Shown: positions 22,001 to 33,748 of the stretch, in pieces
Numbering within the stretch: position 1 is the first letter of the stretch
Layout of the letters: each line of letters opens with the position of its first letter
From: Mytilus galloprovincialis
Lineage: Eukaryota; Mollusca; Bivalvia; Mytilida; Mytilidae
Length of the DNA stretch: 64,000 nt
Assembly: GCF_965363235.1 (NCBI RefSeq)
Contig: NC_134843.1
Coordinates: 62,845,865-62,909,864 of the forward strand
Reading direction: 5' to 3'
Notes under the pieces: model-generated
Databases searched by the model: none
Seen by the model: the letters and a program-made list of their open reading frames with translations, nothing else
Told to the model about the DNA's origin: nothing
Program-made: the position numbers and the translations under genes

Positions 22001-24001
22001 TATTTAAACCACATACAGACATGTTTGTAAAATTATAGTTTTGATACTATTAATAATTCTGTCTTTACAATTTAGGATGTGTTAATACTAAGACAGTTCC
22101 TGACCCCAGAGGGAGAACAGTTACCAAAGAAAATATCTGGACTATGTTATAAACAGCATAGAGAAGTTAAAAACTTAGTACGACAAGCTTATAGAGCAGG
22201 TACATATATATTATTAGATAAACAAAGAAGATTGGGTATGATTGCCAACAAAACAACTCTCCACAAGAGACCAAATAACACAGAAATTAACAGCTAGTAT
22301 AGGTCACTGTCTGGCCTTTAACAATGAACAAAGCCCAAACTTCATAGTCAGCTATATAAGGTCCAAAATCACAAATGTAAAACAATTCAAAGGAATAACT
22401 AATAGCCTAATAAATATTTGTTCACCTGAAATGACCTATGCTTGGCAGAAGCAGCAGACACCAATTGTAAAGTTTTTGGTCTTTCCTACATGTAGCTGGA
22501 GATCAAACCTCTGATGACCTATTAGGCCTATAAAAAAATTATGGTATGGACAGTGTAGTCCATGTCTACACAATGCATTTTGGACAAACTTATCAGCTAT
22601 TGCAGACATATTTAGAAATAATTATCTTATGAAATTATGAGGTGGTAAAAATTTTACTCAAAATCTTCAGACATAGATCTTGTTGAAATAGTGCTGATAT
22701 GCTAGATATTCATATTACCTACTAATCCACATTTACATTTCAAATATACTTATATGATAGAATTACATTTGTGTCTGTATTTTCTATTTGGTATGATGAA
22801 TTACATTCTCTGTTTAGAATTTTCTAATGAATAATAATTAATCCACAGTTTCAGTCATAGCTTTCCAAATTGAGACATTTGATAGCAGGAAGCTTACATA
22901 AGAATTATATTTATGGTACACTGTAAATTTCTTGTTATGACAATAAAGGATATATATGGTTTAGGGGTGGGGATCTTAACTGTTAAAAGGATATTAAGGT
23001 TTATGACCCCTTCTGTAGCCATTTTTGTACGCACTTTTCAAACTTCAATTGTATCAAAGCTACAGATATAATGATAAAAGAGATAGGCCATTTTGTACAT
23101 ATACCAAGGGAAAACTTGTGACGAAAAGCATTATTATTTACTGTTTCATTGCATTTAATAGAAAAAGAGTACTTTGTGGCAAATAAACCAAGATTTTTGT
23201 TATAAAATTTGAAACATAGATTACTCACTTGCTTTTCTATGATGTGCTAGTTTCATTATCACTGAACTAGTATATATTTGTTTAGGGGCCAGTTGAAGAA
23301 CGCCTCCGGGTGCGGGAATTTCTCGCTACATTGAAGACCTGTTGGTGACCTTCTGCTTTTGTTTTTTTCTATGGTCGGGTTGTTGTCTCTTTGGCACATT
23401 CCCCATTTCCATTCTCAATTTTAGTGTTTATATTTTACAAAAAGCTCTAACCAACCTGTAAATTCCAAAATACCTCGTGTTGAGTCACTAAAGGCGAGTG
23501 CACCCTAAAAGGTGTACTTGATTTGGTCCATATTTTTATTTGTTTTAACCAATAACTACATGACCTACATTAATAAACTTGTTTCAAGGAAATCAATGCT
23601 AGCACTGCATGCAATAATCCTATATTTATCAGTCATCTAATTGCCAAATATGAGAGTACAAGGGTAAAGGCTGTGAATTTTCTATAAAATTTCCATATGT
23701 TTAGCATTGAATCAACACAAGGGTACATAATCCTTAACAATAAATGAAATGAAAGGGGTATGGCCTGATCCATAGACAAATCCTGTGGTGCATACGTAAA
23801 ATTTGTTTTAATATAATAAGATATACAACAATTTAAAAATTGCTTTATAAACATAGGAAAATAAATCTTTTTGTTCATTTTATAGGTTTGTTATCAGAAT
23901 ATCAGTTTCCAGAGGGCCATCCTAGGAGAAGTCAAAGATCAACTTGGAAGTGGAAGAAATACAATGTTTACTTTGAAGAGGAGGACAAATTTAGATTTTA
24001 A
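19008..24001 (+). CDS. MRPS18A: Mitochondrial small-subunit ribosomal protein S18A (bS18 family)
   Basis: Four exons join in frame: 19008-19039, 19995-20114, 22076-22199 and 23886-24001, with GT-AG introns. They encode IEKTEGNTTV, IEGNIIPVDHSKLLKPQ..., the CPLCR zinc-ribbon-like motif, the core DVLILRQFLTPEGEQLPKKI then SGLCYKQHREVKNLVRQAYR, and a lysine/tryptophan-rich tail ending EEEDKFRF. This matches vertebrate MRPS18A in order (EGxTTxIEG, CPICRW, DVLLLSQFIRPxGGxLPRKI, GLC..EH..) as I remember it. The protein is a structural subunit of the mitochondrial ribosome. The first coding exon is upstream; the candidate at 12792-12913 does not fit in phase. The introns hold a TA-flanked MITE, a TTAA MITE and mussel repeats. 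AATAAA overlaps the stop codon. Confidence 0.9.
19420..19558 (+). repeat. Mussel dispersed repeat, AAGATGTGGTATGATTGCC family
   Basis: A good copy in MRPS18A intron: AGAAGATGTGGTATGATTGC, CTCTCCACAAGAGACC, AGGTCACCGTACAGCCTTC, ending with CATACCACATTCTT. Confidence 0.85.
19763..19923. mobile_element. TA-flanked MITE, CTGTGGATTCAT ends
   Basis: Its ends CTGTGGATTCAT and ATGAATCTACAG are inverted. It belongs to the same family as 29559-29744. The interior is diverged and non-coding. It lies in the MRPS18A intron before exon 19995. Confidence 0.65.
20917..21484. mobile_element. 568-bp MITE with TTAA target duplication
   Basis: The inverted ends AGTCATAAGAAAC are exact, and TTAA flanks both (20913-20916, 21485-21488). 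There is no coding frame. A Kolobok- or piggyBac-type mobiliser is likely from the TTAA. It is inserted in an MRPS18A intron. Confidence 0.85.
22208..22420 (+). repeat. Mussel dispersed repeat right after an MRPS18A donor site
   Basis: A copy of the AAGATGTGGTATGATTGCC family starting within about 20 bases of the donor at 22200. TTGGGTATGATTGCC, CTCTCCACAAGAGACC, and AAATGTAAAACAATTCAAAG follow in family order. Two frames here are artefacts. Confidence 0.85.
23284..23430 (+). repeat. Mussel dispersed repeat fragment (CGCCTCCGGGTGCGGG)
   Basis: ACGCCTCCGGGTGCGGGAAT, then CTACATTGAAGACCTG, and CATTCCCCATTTCCATTCTC are recognisable as the 3' end of a common mussel repeat. Lies in the last MRPS18A intron. 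Confidence 0.75.
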
Positions 24002-24005
24002 TAAA
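24000..24005 (+). terminator. AATAAA polyadenylation signal of MRPS18A
   Basis: AATAAA begins within the TAA stop codon and is repeated (AATAAATAAATAAAT). If it is used, the 3' UTR is very short. Confidence 0.5.
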
Positions 24006-24231
24006 TAAATAAATAATACTTTATGTACTTTCCACTATGTATTGACCTGGACAAAACTTGTATCATCATTTGACCTGTGAATCATAAGAAAAAATATATT
24101 CATAAGTTTTTAATGTATATCATACAATAGAAAAACAAAGGATATGAAGTATTCATCCATGACACAAAATCAGTTAATACACAAACAAAAAATTCACCCA
24201 AAAAGCAATGGAACAGCGCTTTTATTGTTAC

Positions 24232-24742
24232 AGGTTGCATTTCTGTTAATATCTACAATGCAATTTCCCATTTGAACTCCTTTTACGGCTTAAACTGTAC
24301 CACTGTTACTATGAGGTTTTGAAAAAATTATATCCTAGAATGGATAGTTTATATATGCGCTACTATTTTTTTCAAAGGTCAAAATATAGGGCTGTGCGGC
24401 ATATTCCGGGAAGTTTTACACTCCTACCTAGGAGTCTACTCCCGTATTCGGAAGAAGAAGATATATTCAACATTTACATGCCCCAAACTTCTAAGAGTTT
24501 AAACTTACACTAAAATTCTTTACAACCCCAACCTTGACTTAAGGATTCCCTTAGATTTCAATTAGATTAAAATGCATATGCTTATTTACTGGTAACATTC
24601 CTTAGTTATGTTTCTACGAAATGAAACATAGAGATCATATCTGGGAACCAGTATGTAAACAGAATTAATTATCTATGAATATTATATATCACTCCTAAAG
24701 AGGCGTGGTTTGAGAAACAGCTGTTTTTATAAAGTGCAACCT
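24232..24742. mobile_element. AGGTTGCA-ended repeat, copy 1
   Basis: About 511 bp ending AGGTTGCATTTCTG / AAAGTGCAACCT. It aligns end to end with the complement of 47632-48090, sharing GGCTGTGCGGCATATT, GGCGTGGTTTGAGAAACAGC and CTGGGAACCAGTATGT. No coding frame. It begins 230 bp past the MRPS18A stop. Confidence 0.7.
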
Positions 24743-26818
24743 TAAGCGTAGTGCATTACAATGCATAGTTCTCTACCAGTTAAAAATTCATTGTACTAGA
24801 ACACCATGCTAACCTATCTTTAATTTTTTATTGTATAAACTTTTAAATTCAGTATCAAGTCAACATCTTGGCAATCATACCACATCTTCTTTTTTATATC
24901 TTCAAAGCATGACAGAAAAAATTTGGAAAACTGGTTATTTAAAACTGATTATTTAATTAAATTTTTTAAAGTCCAAGGACCATGACTGCACAAAATCATC
25001 AGACCAGAACAAAATTCAAAATTTGATCTGTAATGTCCTGATAAAACAATACACGAAATATCAAATCTATATACTCAAGCACAAAGAAAAAAATTTGGAA
25101 AACTGATTTGCTGTAATGACAGATGAACAGACAGAGGGACAAGTTTCTTTTAAGACAAACCGTGAGACTGTGTACAAATCTAAAGTCCACTTCCGCTTAG
25201 TCGGTAGGAGACTTATAAGAAGATGTGGTATGAGTGCCAATAAGACATTCCCAGACAACTTTCCATCCAAGTCGATGTGTTTAAGGTTAACAATTATATA
25301 TCAAAGCATGGTTTTCTTTTTCAAATATTTCCCTCTCAACCAGTATCCAGTTGAAATCTTGTTTAGTCACAGTTATCTGATCTTATTTATGAATTAATGT
25401 TGAGATATAATTTAATTATGATGTCAGAGGAGTGTTAAGTATGACAACTGAAGCAAAGTGAAAGGCAATAAATCACACTTCCATGATACCTGATTTCTCA
25501 ATTTAAAATGTCGGAGGTCATTATTGCTCATTATTCAGCTATTGAGTTGTACTTTGTAATGTTCAGTTGTCTAGAAGTCTTCCCATTTTCACCTCACCTG
25601 TGACAAAAATTGCGAAATTTTCATACTGAACAGCAAGGCTAAGGTTGTGCTTTTCCAGCAGTGCTTTTTTTTAATTATTACTCCTATGCCTAATTCAATG
25701 TACTAGGAATTCCTTGTGATGCATGTAAATCAACGTCATTTTGTATAAAGTCACATTAGTATCAGTACATATCAGTTTGATTACTATTTGTAGGCCCTAC
25801 CTCATAGGTGATAGTCCAGTGACTGAATTTCAATGCAAGATTTCTGCTTGGGTTAGTTTGAAATGAATTACTTGTGATAGATCAATGATATTTTCTTTAA
25901 AGTTGCATGACTTTTAGTACATGTCAGTTTGAAGATTATTTTGTTGCCCTGCCCCCAATGTCAAACTTGGAATAAATGGGCAGTGTTTTGTACTCCTACA
26001 GATTATCTTTTTATTTTATTTTCTGCAGACAAGTGAAGTATATCTCAGTGTCAGTAGTGTTCTTTACCTGAAAAATCCTTGGTTAAAAGTTCCATATTGA
26101 TTCTTGATATCTATAAACCCCATTTGTAAAATAAGTTGATGAATTTTGCATCATTGATTTTAAAGCCAAGGATCTCATAATGGATCTCAGAACATTTTTT
26201 TTCCAACTAGCCAGGACTCGGCACAATTAAGAAATTATTATATGTAATATTTATTGCCTTTCTTATGGTTTTTGTGCAGATCTGAAGATTATTATTAAGG
26301 TAATATTTTGTTGAAAGGTTACCGTCTACTAGACTGATCTTGATTCCAATAACGCAAAAGAGCACATGGTGTCTATTTTTTTTTTAGAAGAAAAGTGCAT
26401 GGCTTCCAAAAAACAGGCATGGCTTCAGGAAACAAGAGAAAAATTGCTTCAGATAAAACACTACCGTACCTAGTTGACTTGTACTCCAGATTTATTTCTC
26501 ATTACTCAAAATTCACCAAATGCTAAAACATTTAGATCAATGAAGCCTATTTTACAAAGAAAGTCATATAAAGATGAAGTGGGAATAAAGTATAAAAAAA
26601 TTTCGCAATTATTTTTGCTGGTGCAACCACATGAAAAGTATTACAATGTACCAACATTCTCAATTTTTTTGTTGGCATGGTACAAAACACACAGTTAGGT
26701 TTTAACTTTTATTCAAAACGTTTTTTTAGAACATCATTAATTTTTTGTCAACAAACATTTTAAAGAACATAGTTATCAATATTCAAACTAGATTGTTAGT
26801 AACGACAAATAAATTAAT
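24743..26818. other. Intergenic with two repeat fragments
   Basis: Fragments of the AAGATGTGGTATGATTGCC family lie at 24868-24902 (minus) and 25205-25275 (plus). No gene is seen; the short frames here have no motif. Confidence 0.5.
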
Positions 26819-26826
26819 GTTACAAT

Positions 26827-27853
26827 CAAGGATCCGGAAATTTTTTCACCTAATTTCGGTCATTTTCATATAACTTAAAAGTTGGTGCCCCTTTTCAAAA
26901 ACAGATTGTCAAAATCTCATTACTGCATGAGTATACTCCTACTCGTAGCATCAACGAACTTGTTTAACTGTTGCATCGCGTTTACTTCATGATTTATCCT
27001 ACCATTTTCCTAAAATCGATCAAGAGCAATTAAGGGAAGGCAACAGTTTAAGAATAAAATGATTTTAATGACTCAAAATCGTAATTTTCTCAGTCATCGC
27101 TTACGTTTCTTTCGATTCTGAAGTCGAAATTCAAACCGGATGTAATGCGACAATACTAAAACGAACAATTCCGGACTTATTCCCGGGATTAGTTTTGTTT
27201 ATCAAATTCACAGGAAAACATCGTTTTTTTTTAAATATTTTACCTTTAATAGTGTAAGAATATTAATGAAAATAGTTGCACTTGCTTTATTTAGCAAGAA
27301 ATCATTTTAAATTTACGATTTAGTGTCAAATCAGCGGAAGAGAATTTTAGGCATGCGTATTATAGTAAACAAAGCACGTGTGTTAGTAGTGAAAAAAATC
27401 TTTTTTCTACGTAAATTAAATCAAGTTTTAATTTAATTTTAAATCATAATTGACAATTGTCTTAGCTGAAAAGTAATTAAATAATGAAGACAGTTGGTAT
27501 TGAATTTTAATTTCTTAATAATATTAGTTCGGAGCTTGTGATTAATAGCCAGGTGTGAATTAAAAACACAGGTAAAGAGATTAGCGATCATTAGCCAATA
27601 GTTCCCCGAGGCAGTAATATAGCTATTAGGAGAGCCCTCAGGATTATAACACTTTACTGGAGTGGCAGTACATAAAATCGATAACAAAACAAAAATATGT
27701 TTAAAATGGCGATTTGAAACTCAATCTCAACGAAATGACCGAAATTATTTCTGTTGAAAAATAAAATTTGACCTAAATCTCAATAAATGATTTAGGACTT
27801 TTGAGTTTCCAAATCGGTCATGTCTGGCATATATGACCGTTTCCGGACCCTTG
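26827..27853. mobile_element. Non-autonomous hAT element, intact copy 2
   Basis: The 1027-bp element has inverted ends CAAGGATCCGGAAAT and CAAGGGTCCGGAAAC and an exact 8-bp target duplication GTTACAAT (26819-26826, 27854-27861), diagnostic of hAT. The word CGGTCAT lies inside both ends. It is inverted relative to copy 1 at 16454-18270, and the pair brackets MRPS18A. No transposase is encoded. Confidence 0.92.
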
Positions 27854-27861
27854 GTTACAAT

Positions 27862-28440
27862 GCCTTAGTTTCCTGAAACGACTCTATTTTTAGAATCTTT
27901 GCTCAACATATTTTTGGTTAAAACAAATGGGTCTCCAGTAGAGTACCCCTTTTAGCCAAAAGGTTACATTTAAAAATTGCCTTCAGATACTATCAAGCAA
28001 TCCACACAACAAAAAAAACCTCTCTAAATGTTTAATGCTTGCATGTCCTCTTAAATAAAACATAAGGTAGTGAGGCAGGTTGCCATCCCCCCACCCCAAA
28101 AAAATTAAACCTGATGGCCGATAAGAGATTTTATATTCAACACACAATTAAAAAAAATATACCCTTACACAAATGTTCTTCTCTTCAGTAAAAAATCATA
28201 GAACATTTTCATTTCCATAAAAAGCCTGAATTCAACCTATCACAAAAGTGCCTAAAGGATAGGATTCTTGAAATTTCTAAATACTTAAAATATAAAAAGG
28301 GGGGGCTAATCATAAATTAATCATATTCTTATGAAAATTGATTATGAAAAATGGCTCAAGATATTCTAATCTTCTCTCTTGTCAAAATGATTTAATAGAG
28401 AAATATTTTGACTTTTGGCCCTCTACTCCACACTTTGGTA
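27862..28440. other. Intergenic, nothing recognised
   Basis: AT-rich sequence between the hAT copy and the ZPR1 3' flank. No gene or element ends seen. Confidence 0.5.
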
Positions 28441-28590
28441 ATAAATTCCTCAATCTGCATATGTAATAAATTCCTAAATCTGTATATGAAATAAATTCCT
28501 AAATCTGCACATGTAATAAATTCCTAAATCTGCACATGTAATAAATTCCTAAATCTGCACATGTAATAAATTCCTAAATCTGCATATATC
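28441..28590. repeat. Minisatellite, 25-bp unit, six copies
   Basis: ATAAATTCCTAAATCTGCAC plus ATGTA repeats six times; three central copies are identical. Starts about 220 bp past the ZPR1 stop. Length is likely variable between individuals. Confidence 0.95.
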
Positions 28591-28808
28591 TAATACACAA
28601 AGTTAAAATACAAGAATAGTTACTGACATCTACCCCAAATGTTTTCTGAAAATTTATTAGCATTATTATCTTCTAGACTTTAACCTATTCTTAAATTTCA
28701 TAAAAAAATAAATAATCAAAATAATAATGTACAATTTTTTTTAAATAAACCAACCCTTCAGAAAAATTAATTGTATTTTGAACAGTTTAATCATAGGCTC
28801 TGTTCTTG

Positions 28809-31402
28809 TCATGAGCTCTCATAATTTTCTGTTTTCATATCATTAAGTCCTAATTCTTCATTCTGATCAAAGGTTCTGTCATAACTTTCTATTTCCATTT
28901 CTGGATCATCATCTGGGGCATAAACATTCTGAAAAAAAAAAATCAAAATTTCAAAATAAATATAGTTTGAGGATTTTTAGCTTTCAAAAAACAATTTTTA
29001 GACATATCTTCATAAGTGACACCAATTTGATAGAGAACTTGATCTGTGTTTTGTTGAAAGGCCAAATAAAACAATATCTATGGTTCCAGCTAGGGTAGGT
29101 AGGAAGAAATTGTTTTTTTTATTTAAATTTATGAATCCTCAGTTTATCAAACTGATTGTGTTATAGAATTATCTCCCCTGACTTTGTCTAGTTTTCTTAT
29201 TTCAACAACACAGATTTAAAATATACAATTATTTATATACAGCATTTAAAATAAATATAAATGAACAGTATTTGACTCCAATTCAATTCATTTACTGGAA
29301 ATGGATTTAGTACTAGATTAAAATTTGTAATGGATTCATGTCATTCATACCTTGAATTTTATATTCATCAAATTATGGTATACATTTTGAAACTCTAAAC
29401 TTAGTTAATCTTCTTTTTTGAAACTACTGATTTTTAATCTCTGTAACTACAAAAATGTAGTTAACTGCAATCTTCAACTCAAATGCAAATATTTAAAACA
29501 CCCCAATCTCCATCACTTACTTTTTTACTGAGCCCACCAAATTTGTCAATATCACTTACCGTGGATTCATTTATATTATTTTTTGGATACCAATTTTCAT
29601 GGACATCCTGGGAACAGGGGAACCATGAAATACAAATTTGTTAAGGAATATATGCAGACATTGCCAAAACCACGAAATTTATTACAACAAAAGTTTTCCT
29701 TTATCCACGAAAATTGGTACGCACGAAAATAAATGAATCCACAGTATTTAATGTATTCTCAATGTTATTGAATCTAATGCAATTCGGGATTATTACTATG
29801 GACGAAGTTATTAATCACCCTTCCCTGTTTATCTTTTGAAATTTTTTCAAACCAAAATTTTTTTCAAAAACAAATATATTTTTATAAAGACAGAAATGGC
29901 AACTCTGATGAAGAAAATTAAGACTTTTTTATTATTATTTTTTGATGACTAACAATTTTAGTTCAGTTTCAGATTTCCTTTCCTTATATATTTTTTAAAG
30001 TACAAATTTGAGGGGATACACTTCTTCATTAACTATACTGAAAACATATTTTAAATCTTGTTATGTCATAATTAAACTTTGTTGAAAGTTCTAAACCTTC
30101 AAAATGTAGCTGTTCTTTCAAAAATTTAAAGTTTTGAAGAGAAGCATTGTAATATATTTTTTAGGCACATCTGTGAAAAGGTATTTATATAAGACTAATA
30201 TGCCTTTTCGGGAAATAGCAAGTCTTATTATGGTGTAGTTATTCAAATCTAACACAACTGAAGTATAAAAAAAAAATCCCAATCAACTTATTTTTAACAT
30301 AAAGTCAATTTCATCATTTCTAGAATTGATTCTTTTACCTGACAAAAACTTTATACTGGTCCATTAATAAGGGTGTGGATAGGTTAATTACAGAATAAAT
30401 ATTAATGGGCAAAAAATATTAAGTATAGATAAAAATGGACCAATAAATGAAACATAGAGAAAATGAAATGCTTAAATATAGAGAATAGAGAATTAAGGAA
30501 AAAAAAGTATAAAGACTATAGAATTATGGCCTTAAAAATTAAGGAGTACAGAAATGAAGGACCCCTTATCCCAACAACCTTTAAAATGCAAAAAGATCCA
30601 TGTTCAGTAAGGAAAATTCTAAATTTAGACATTGAAATATTTTGGAACTCCTATGCCTTTACTCACAAATTCTTTGTTTTATTTTTTGAAAGGCCTTAAC
30701 AGATATAATTTGTAGTTACAAAGCAAAAAATTTGCAATCCAATGGCATGTTGGTATAATTTTTAACTTTCTTTTGCTCTTCATCGAGTCATGATATTTCA
30801 AAACTCTCTTTTAATACTGCAAGGGTCTAAAAAGGTCCACACAAAAATTTCTTTACAGCCTATACCTGAAGATAACTGTTCCCTGTTGCATCATCTAAAA
30901 CAAAGTGAACTCCCATTCTTTTCCCTTCAATGATCTGAAAGATAAAATATGTCTTACATACCAACAATAATAATAATACACAAAAATAAAGAATAAATTG
31001 GTGACTGTGATTGTCATTGACTATTTCTCTTAATCTTCCTAATTGACACTGACTGTGATTGCCTAGTCCGTGATTACTCTGACGTCCTACGGCTGTTTTG
31101 CCAGACAAACTGGGACCTTAAGACTTCAGAGCTTGTCCCATATCAAAAAGTGGATATTTGGTCATCCAAAATAGATGCTCTGCTTCGTCGCTTTTGGTGA
31201 AGATTAACAGCCTTTGAATTATATAAATCAGGCATCAATCTGTTCTTTTTTCATTTATCTCTTCATTTAAGTAAGTTTCACCTACCTGTCACCCTTTATT
31301 TTCTCATATTTTAACTGTTTTCACAGTGACCCATCGATTCTTATGCATTTTAACTTCATCTATATCAATTAAGCCATTTAGGGACAACTGTGCTAACAAG
31401 GC

Positions 31403-31433
<31 letters not shown>

Positions 31434-33713
31434 AGTACGTCTGAGTCAGTGACAACCCTACAACAGATGTATCCATCGGATCGCCATCAATGATGGTGAT
31501 ACATGGCTGTGTACATAATGTATATACAACTCGTCTAAACATCAACCCAACAATGTTAGATCTGTAAATTTGCTTTCGCAAATTTTTTGTTCTTCCCTCG
31601 CCGGGATTCGAACCCATGCTACTGTGATATCGTGACACCAAATCGCCTGCACTGCAGCCGTCCCGCTAGACCACACGACCACCTGGGCTCTCAAAAAAGA
31701 GCTTTCGGTGGGCATGTGTTACCTTTCCACGTCAGTTTTAATCTAGCGGCGTACTACAGTACATGATATATAAGGCATGAAGATGTATGCTTATATATCA
31801 TGTACTGTAGTACGCCGCTAGATTAAAACTGACGTGGAAAGGTAACACATGCCCACCGAAAGCTCTTTTTTGAGAGCCCAGGTGGTCGTGTGGTCTAGCG
31901 GGACGGCTGCAGTGCAGGCGATTTGGTGTCACGATATCACAGTAGCATGGGTTCGAATCCCGGCGAGGGAAGAACAAAAAATTTGCGAAAGCAAATTTAC
32001 AGATCTAACATTGTTGGGTTGATATATATATACAACTCGCCCAACAATGTTAGATCTGTAAATTTGCTTTCGCAAATTTTTTGTTCTTCCCTCGCCGGGA
32101 TTCGAACCCATGCTACTGTGATATCGTGACACCAAATCGCCTGCACTGCAGCTGTACTGCTAGACCACACAACCACCTGGGCTCTCTATTAAAAAGAGCT
32201 TTCGCTGGCCGTATGTTATCTTTCCTCGTCAGTTTTAATCTAGCGGCGTACTACAGTACATGATATATAAGGCATGAAGATGTTACAGATCAGCTAAATT
32301 ATCTATAGTAAAGGATCCTACACATTAATGTAATATACAGTCACAGAAAATAATTATATTTATAAGTATGTCTGAGTCAGTGACAACTCTACAACAGATG
32401 TATCCATCGGATCGCCATCAATGATGGTGATACATGGCTGTGTACATAATGTATATACAACTCGTCTAAACATCAACCCAACAATGTTAGATCTGTTAAT
32501 TTGCTTTCGCAAATTTTTGGTTCTTCCCTCGCCGGGATTCGAACCCATGCTACTATATATAGTCAAACAGACAAGACTGACTGAATAACAGGATGGTTCC
32601 TATATATCTCCCCCTCTATTGTTTGGGGTGTGGGGCATAATAAAATAAAAGTACCTCATCAATTTTATCACAGAATTGTCCTATCTTCCCTTTCAAGTTT
32701 TCCTCAGAGCTGTCTCCACGAAAGAATGGATTGGAATCCTTTAACTGCAATAAAACATGCATCATTGACAAGAAAAATATTTATAATATGACTTTATAAA
32801 ATGTTTGTTCTGACTAATTATACTATAAGCCTACTAATTTCATGCAAAACCTTGTTTACACAATTTTTTGCAAGTAGAAAAATAATGACAGTATGTCTAA
32901 CTTGAATTTTATATAAACAGGCTAACAAATAAAAAAAATCTTCTAAATCACATATTTTTTTTCTGACATAAATTTAGAGGGCAATTTTGTCTGGCTGATT
33001 TCTCATTTTTAGGAATTTAAAAGTTTATCCTTTGATTATATTATTTTGGATGTATTAAAACATCTTCTGAAAGGCCTAATTTTTTTTGTCTATCAGCTCA
33101 TAGACATAATTTTATTATGTGATCATGACAAATCAACATTTTTCATGATTTACTCCTTAAAATGGAATTCAGAGACTTTAGAAAAACTCGCTACATCCCA
33201 TGCACCAGGTTATTCAGTGTGCACAATATTTTTTTAAGTTATTTCTTCATAGACAGAAACCAGATGCTCCGCAGGGTGCAGCTTTATACCACCACAGAGG
33301 TCAAACCCTGAACAGTTGGGGCAAGTATGGACACAACATTTTAGCTTGATACAGCTCTGAATTTGGATTGTGATTAAATAGTTGACACAACATAGGTTTC
33401 TGACACAGAATGAATGTGGTCTAAGAACTTAAACTTAAAAACTCCCAAAATCAATCCAAACATTTCTTTTGTGGTCATAAACCTTGTGTTTAAATTTCAT
33501 AGATTTCTATTTACTTAAACTAACGTTATGGTGCGAAAACCAAGAAAAATGCTTATTTGGGCCCCTTTTTGGCCCCTAATTCCTAAAATGTTGGGACCAA
33601 AACTCCCAAAATCAATACCAACCTTCCTTTTGTGGTCATAAACCTTGTGTTAAAATTTCATAGATTTCCATTCACTTTTACTAAAGTTAGAGTGCGAAAA
33701 CTAAAAGTATTTG

Positions 33714-33748
<35 letters not shown>

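Noticed and set aside
28441-28590. CRISPR-like regular repeat
   Set aside because: Head-to-tail 25-bp units without spacers in a eukaryotic intergenic region: a minisatellite.
31881-31966. Possible tRNA gene (A and B boxes present)
   Set aside because: No acceptor-stem pairing and three relatives in the same cluster; it is a SINE.
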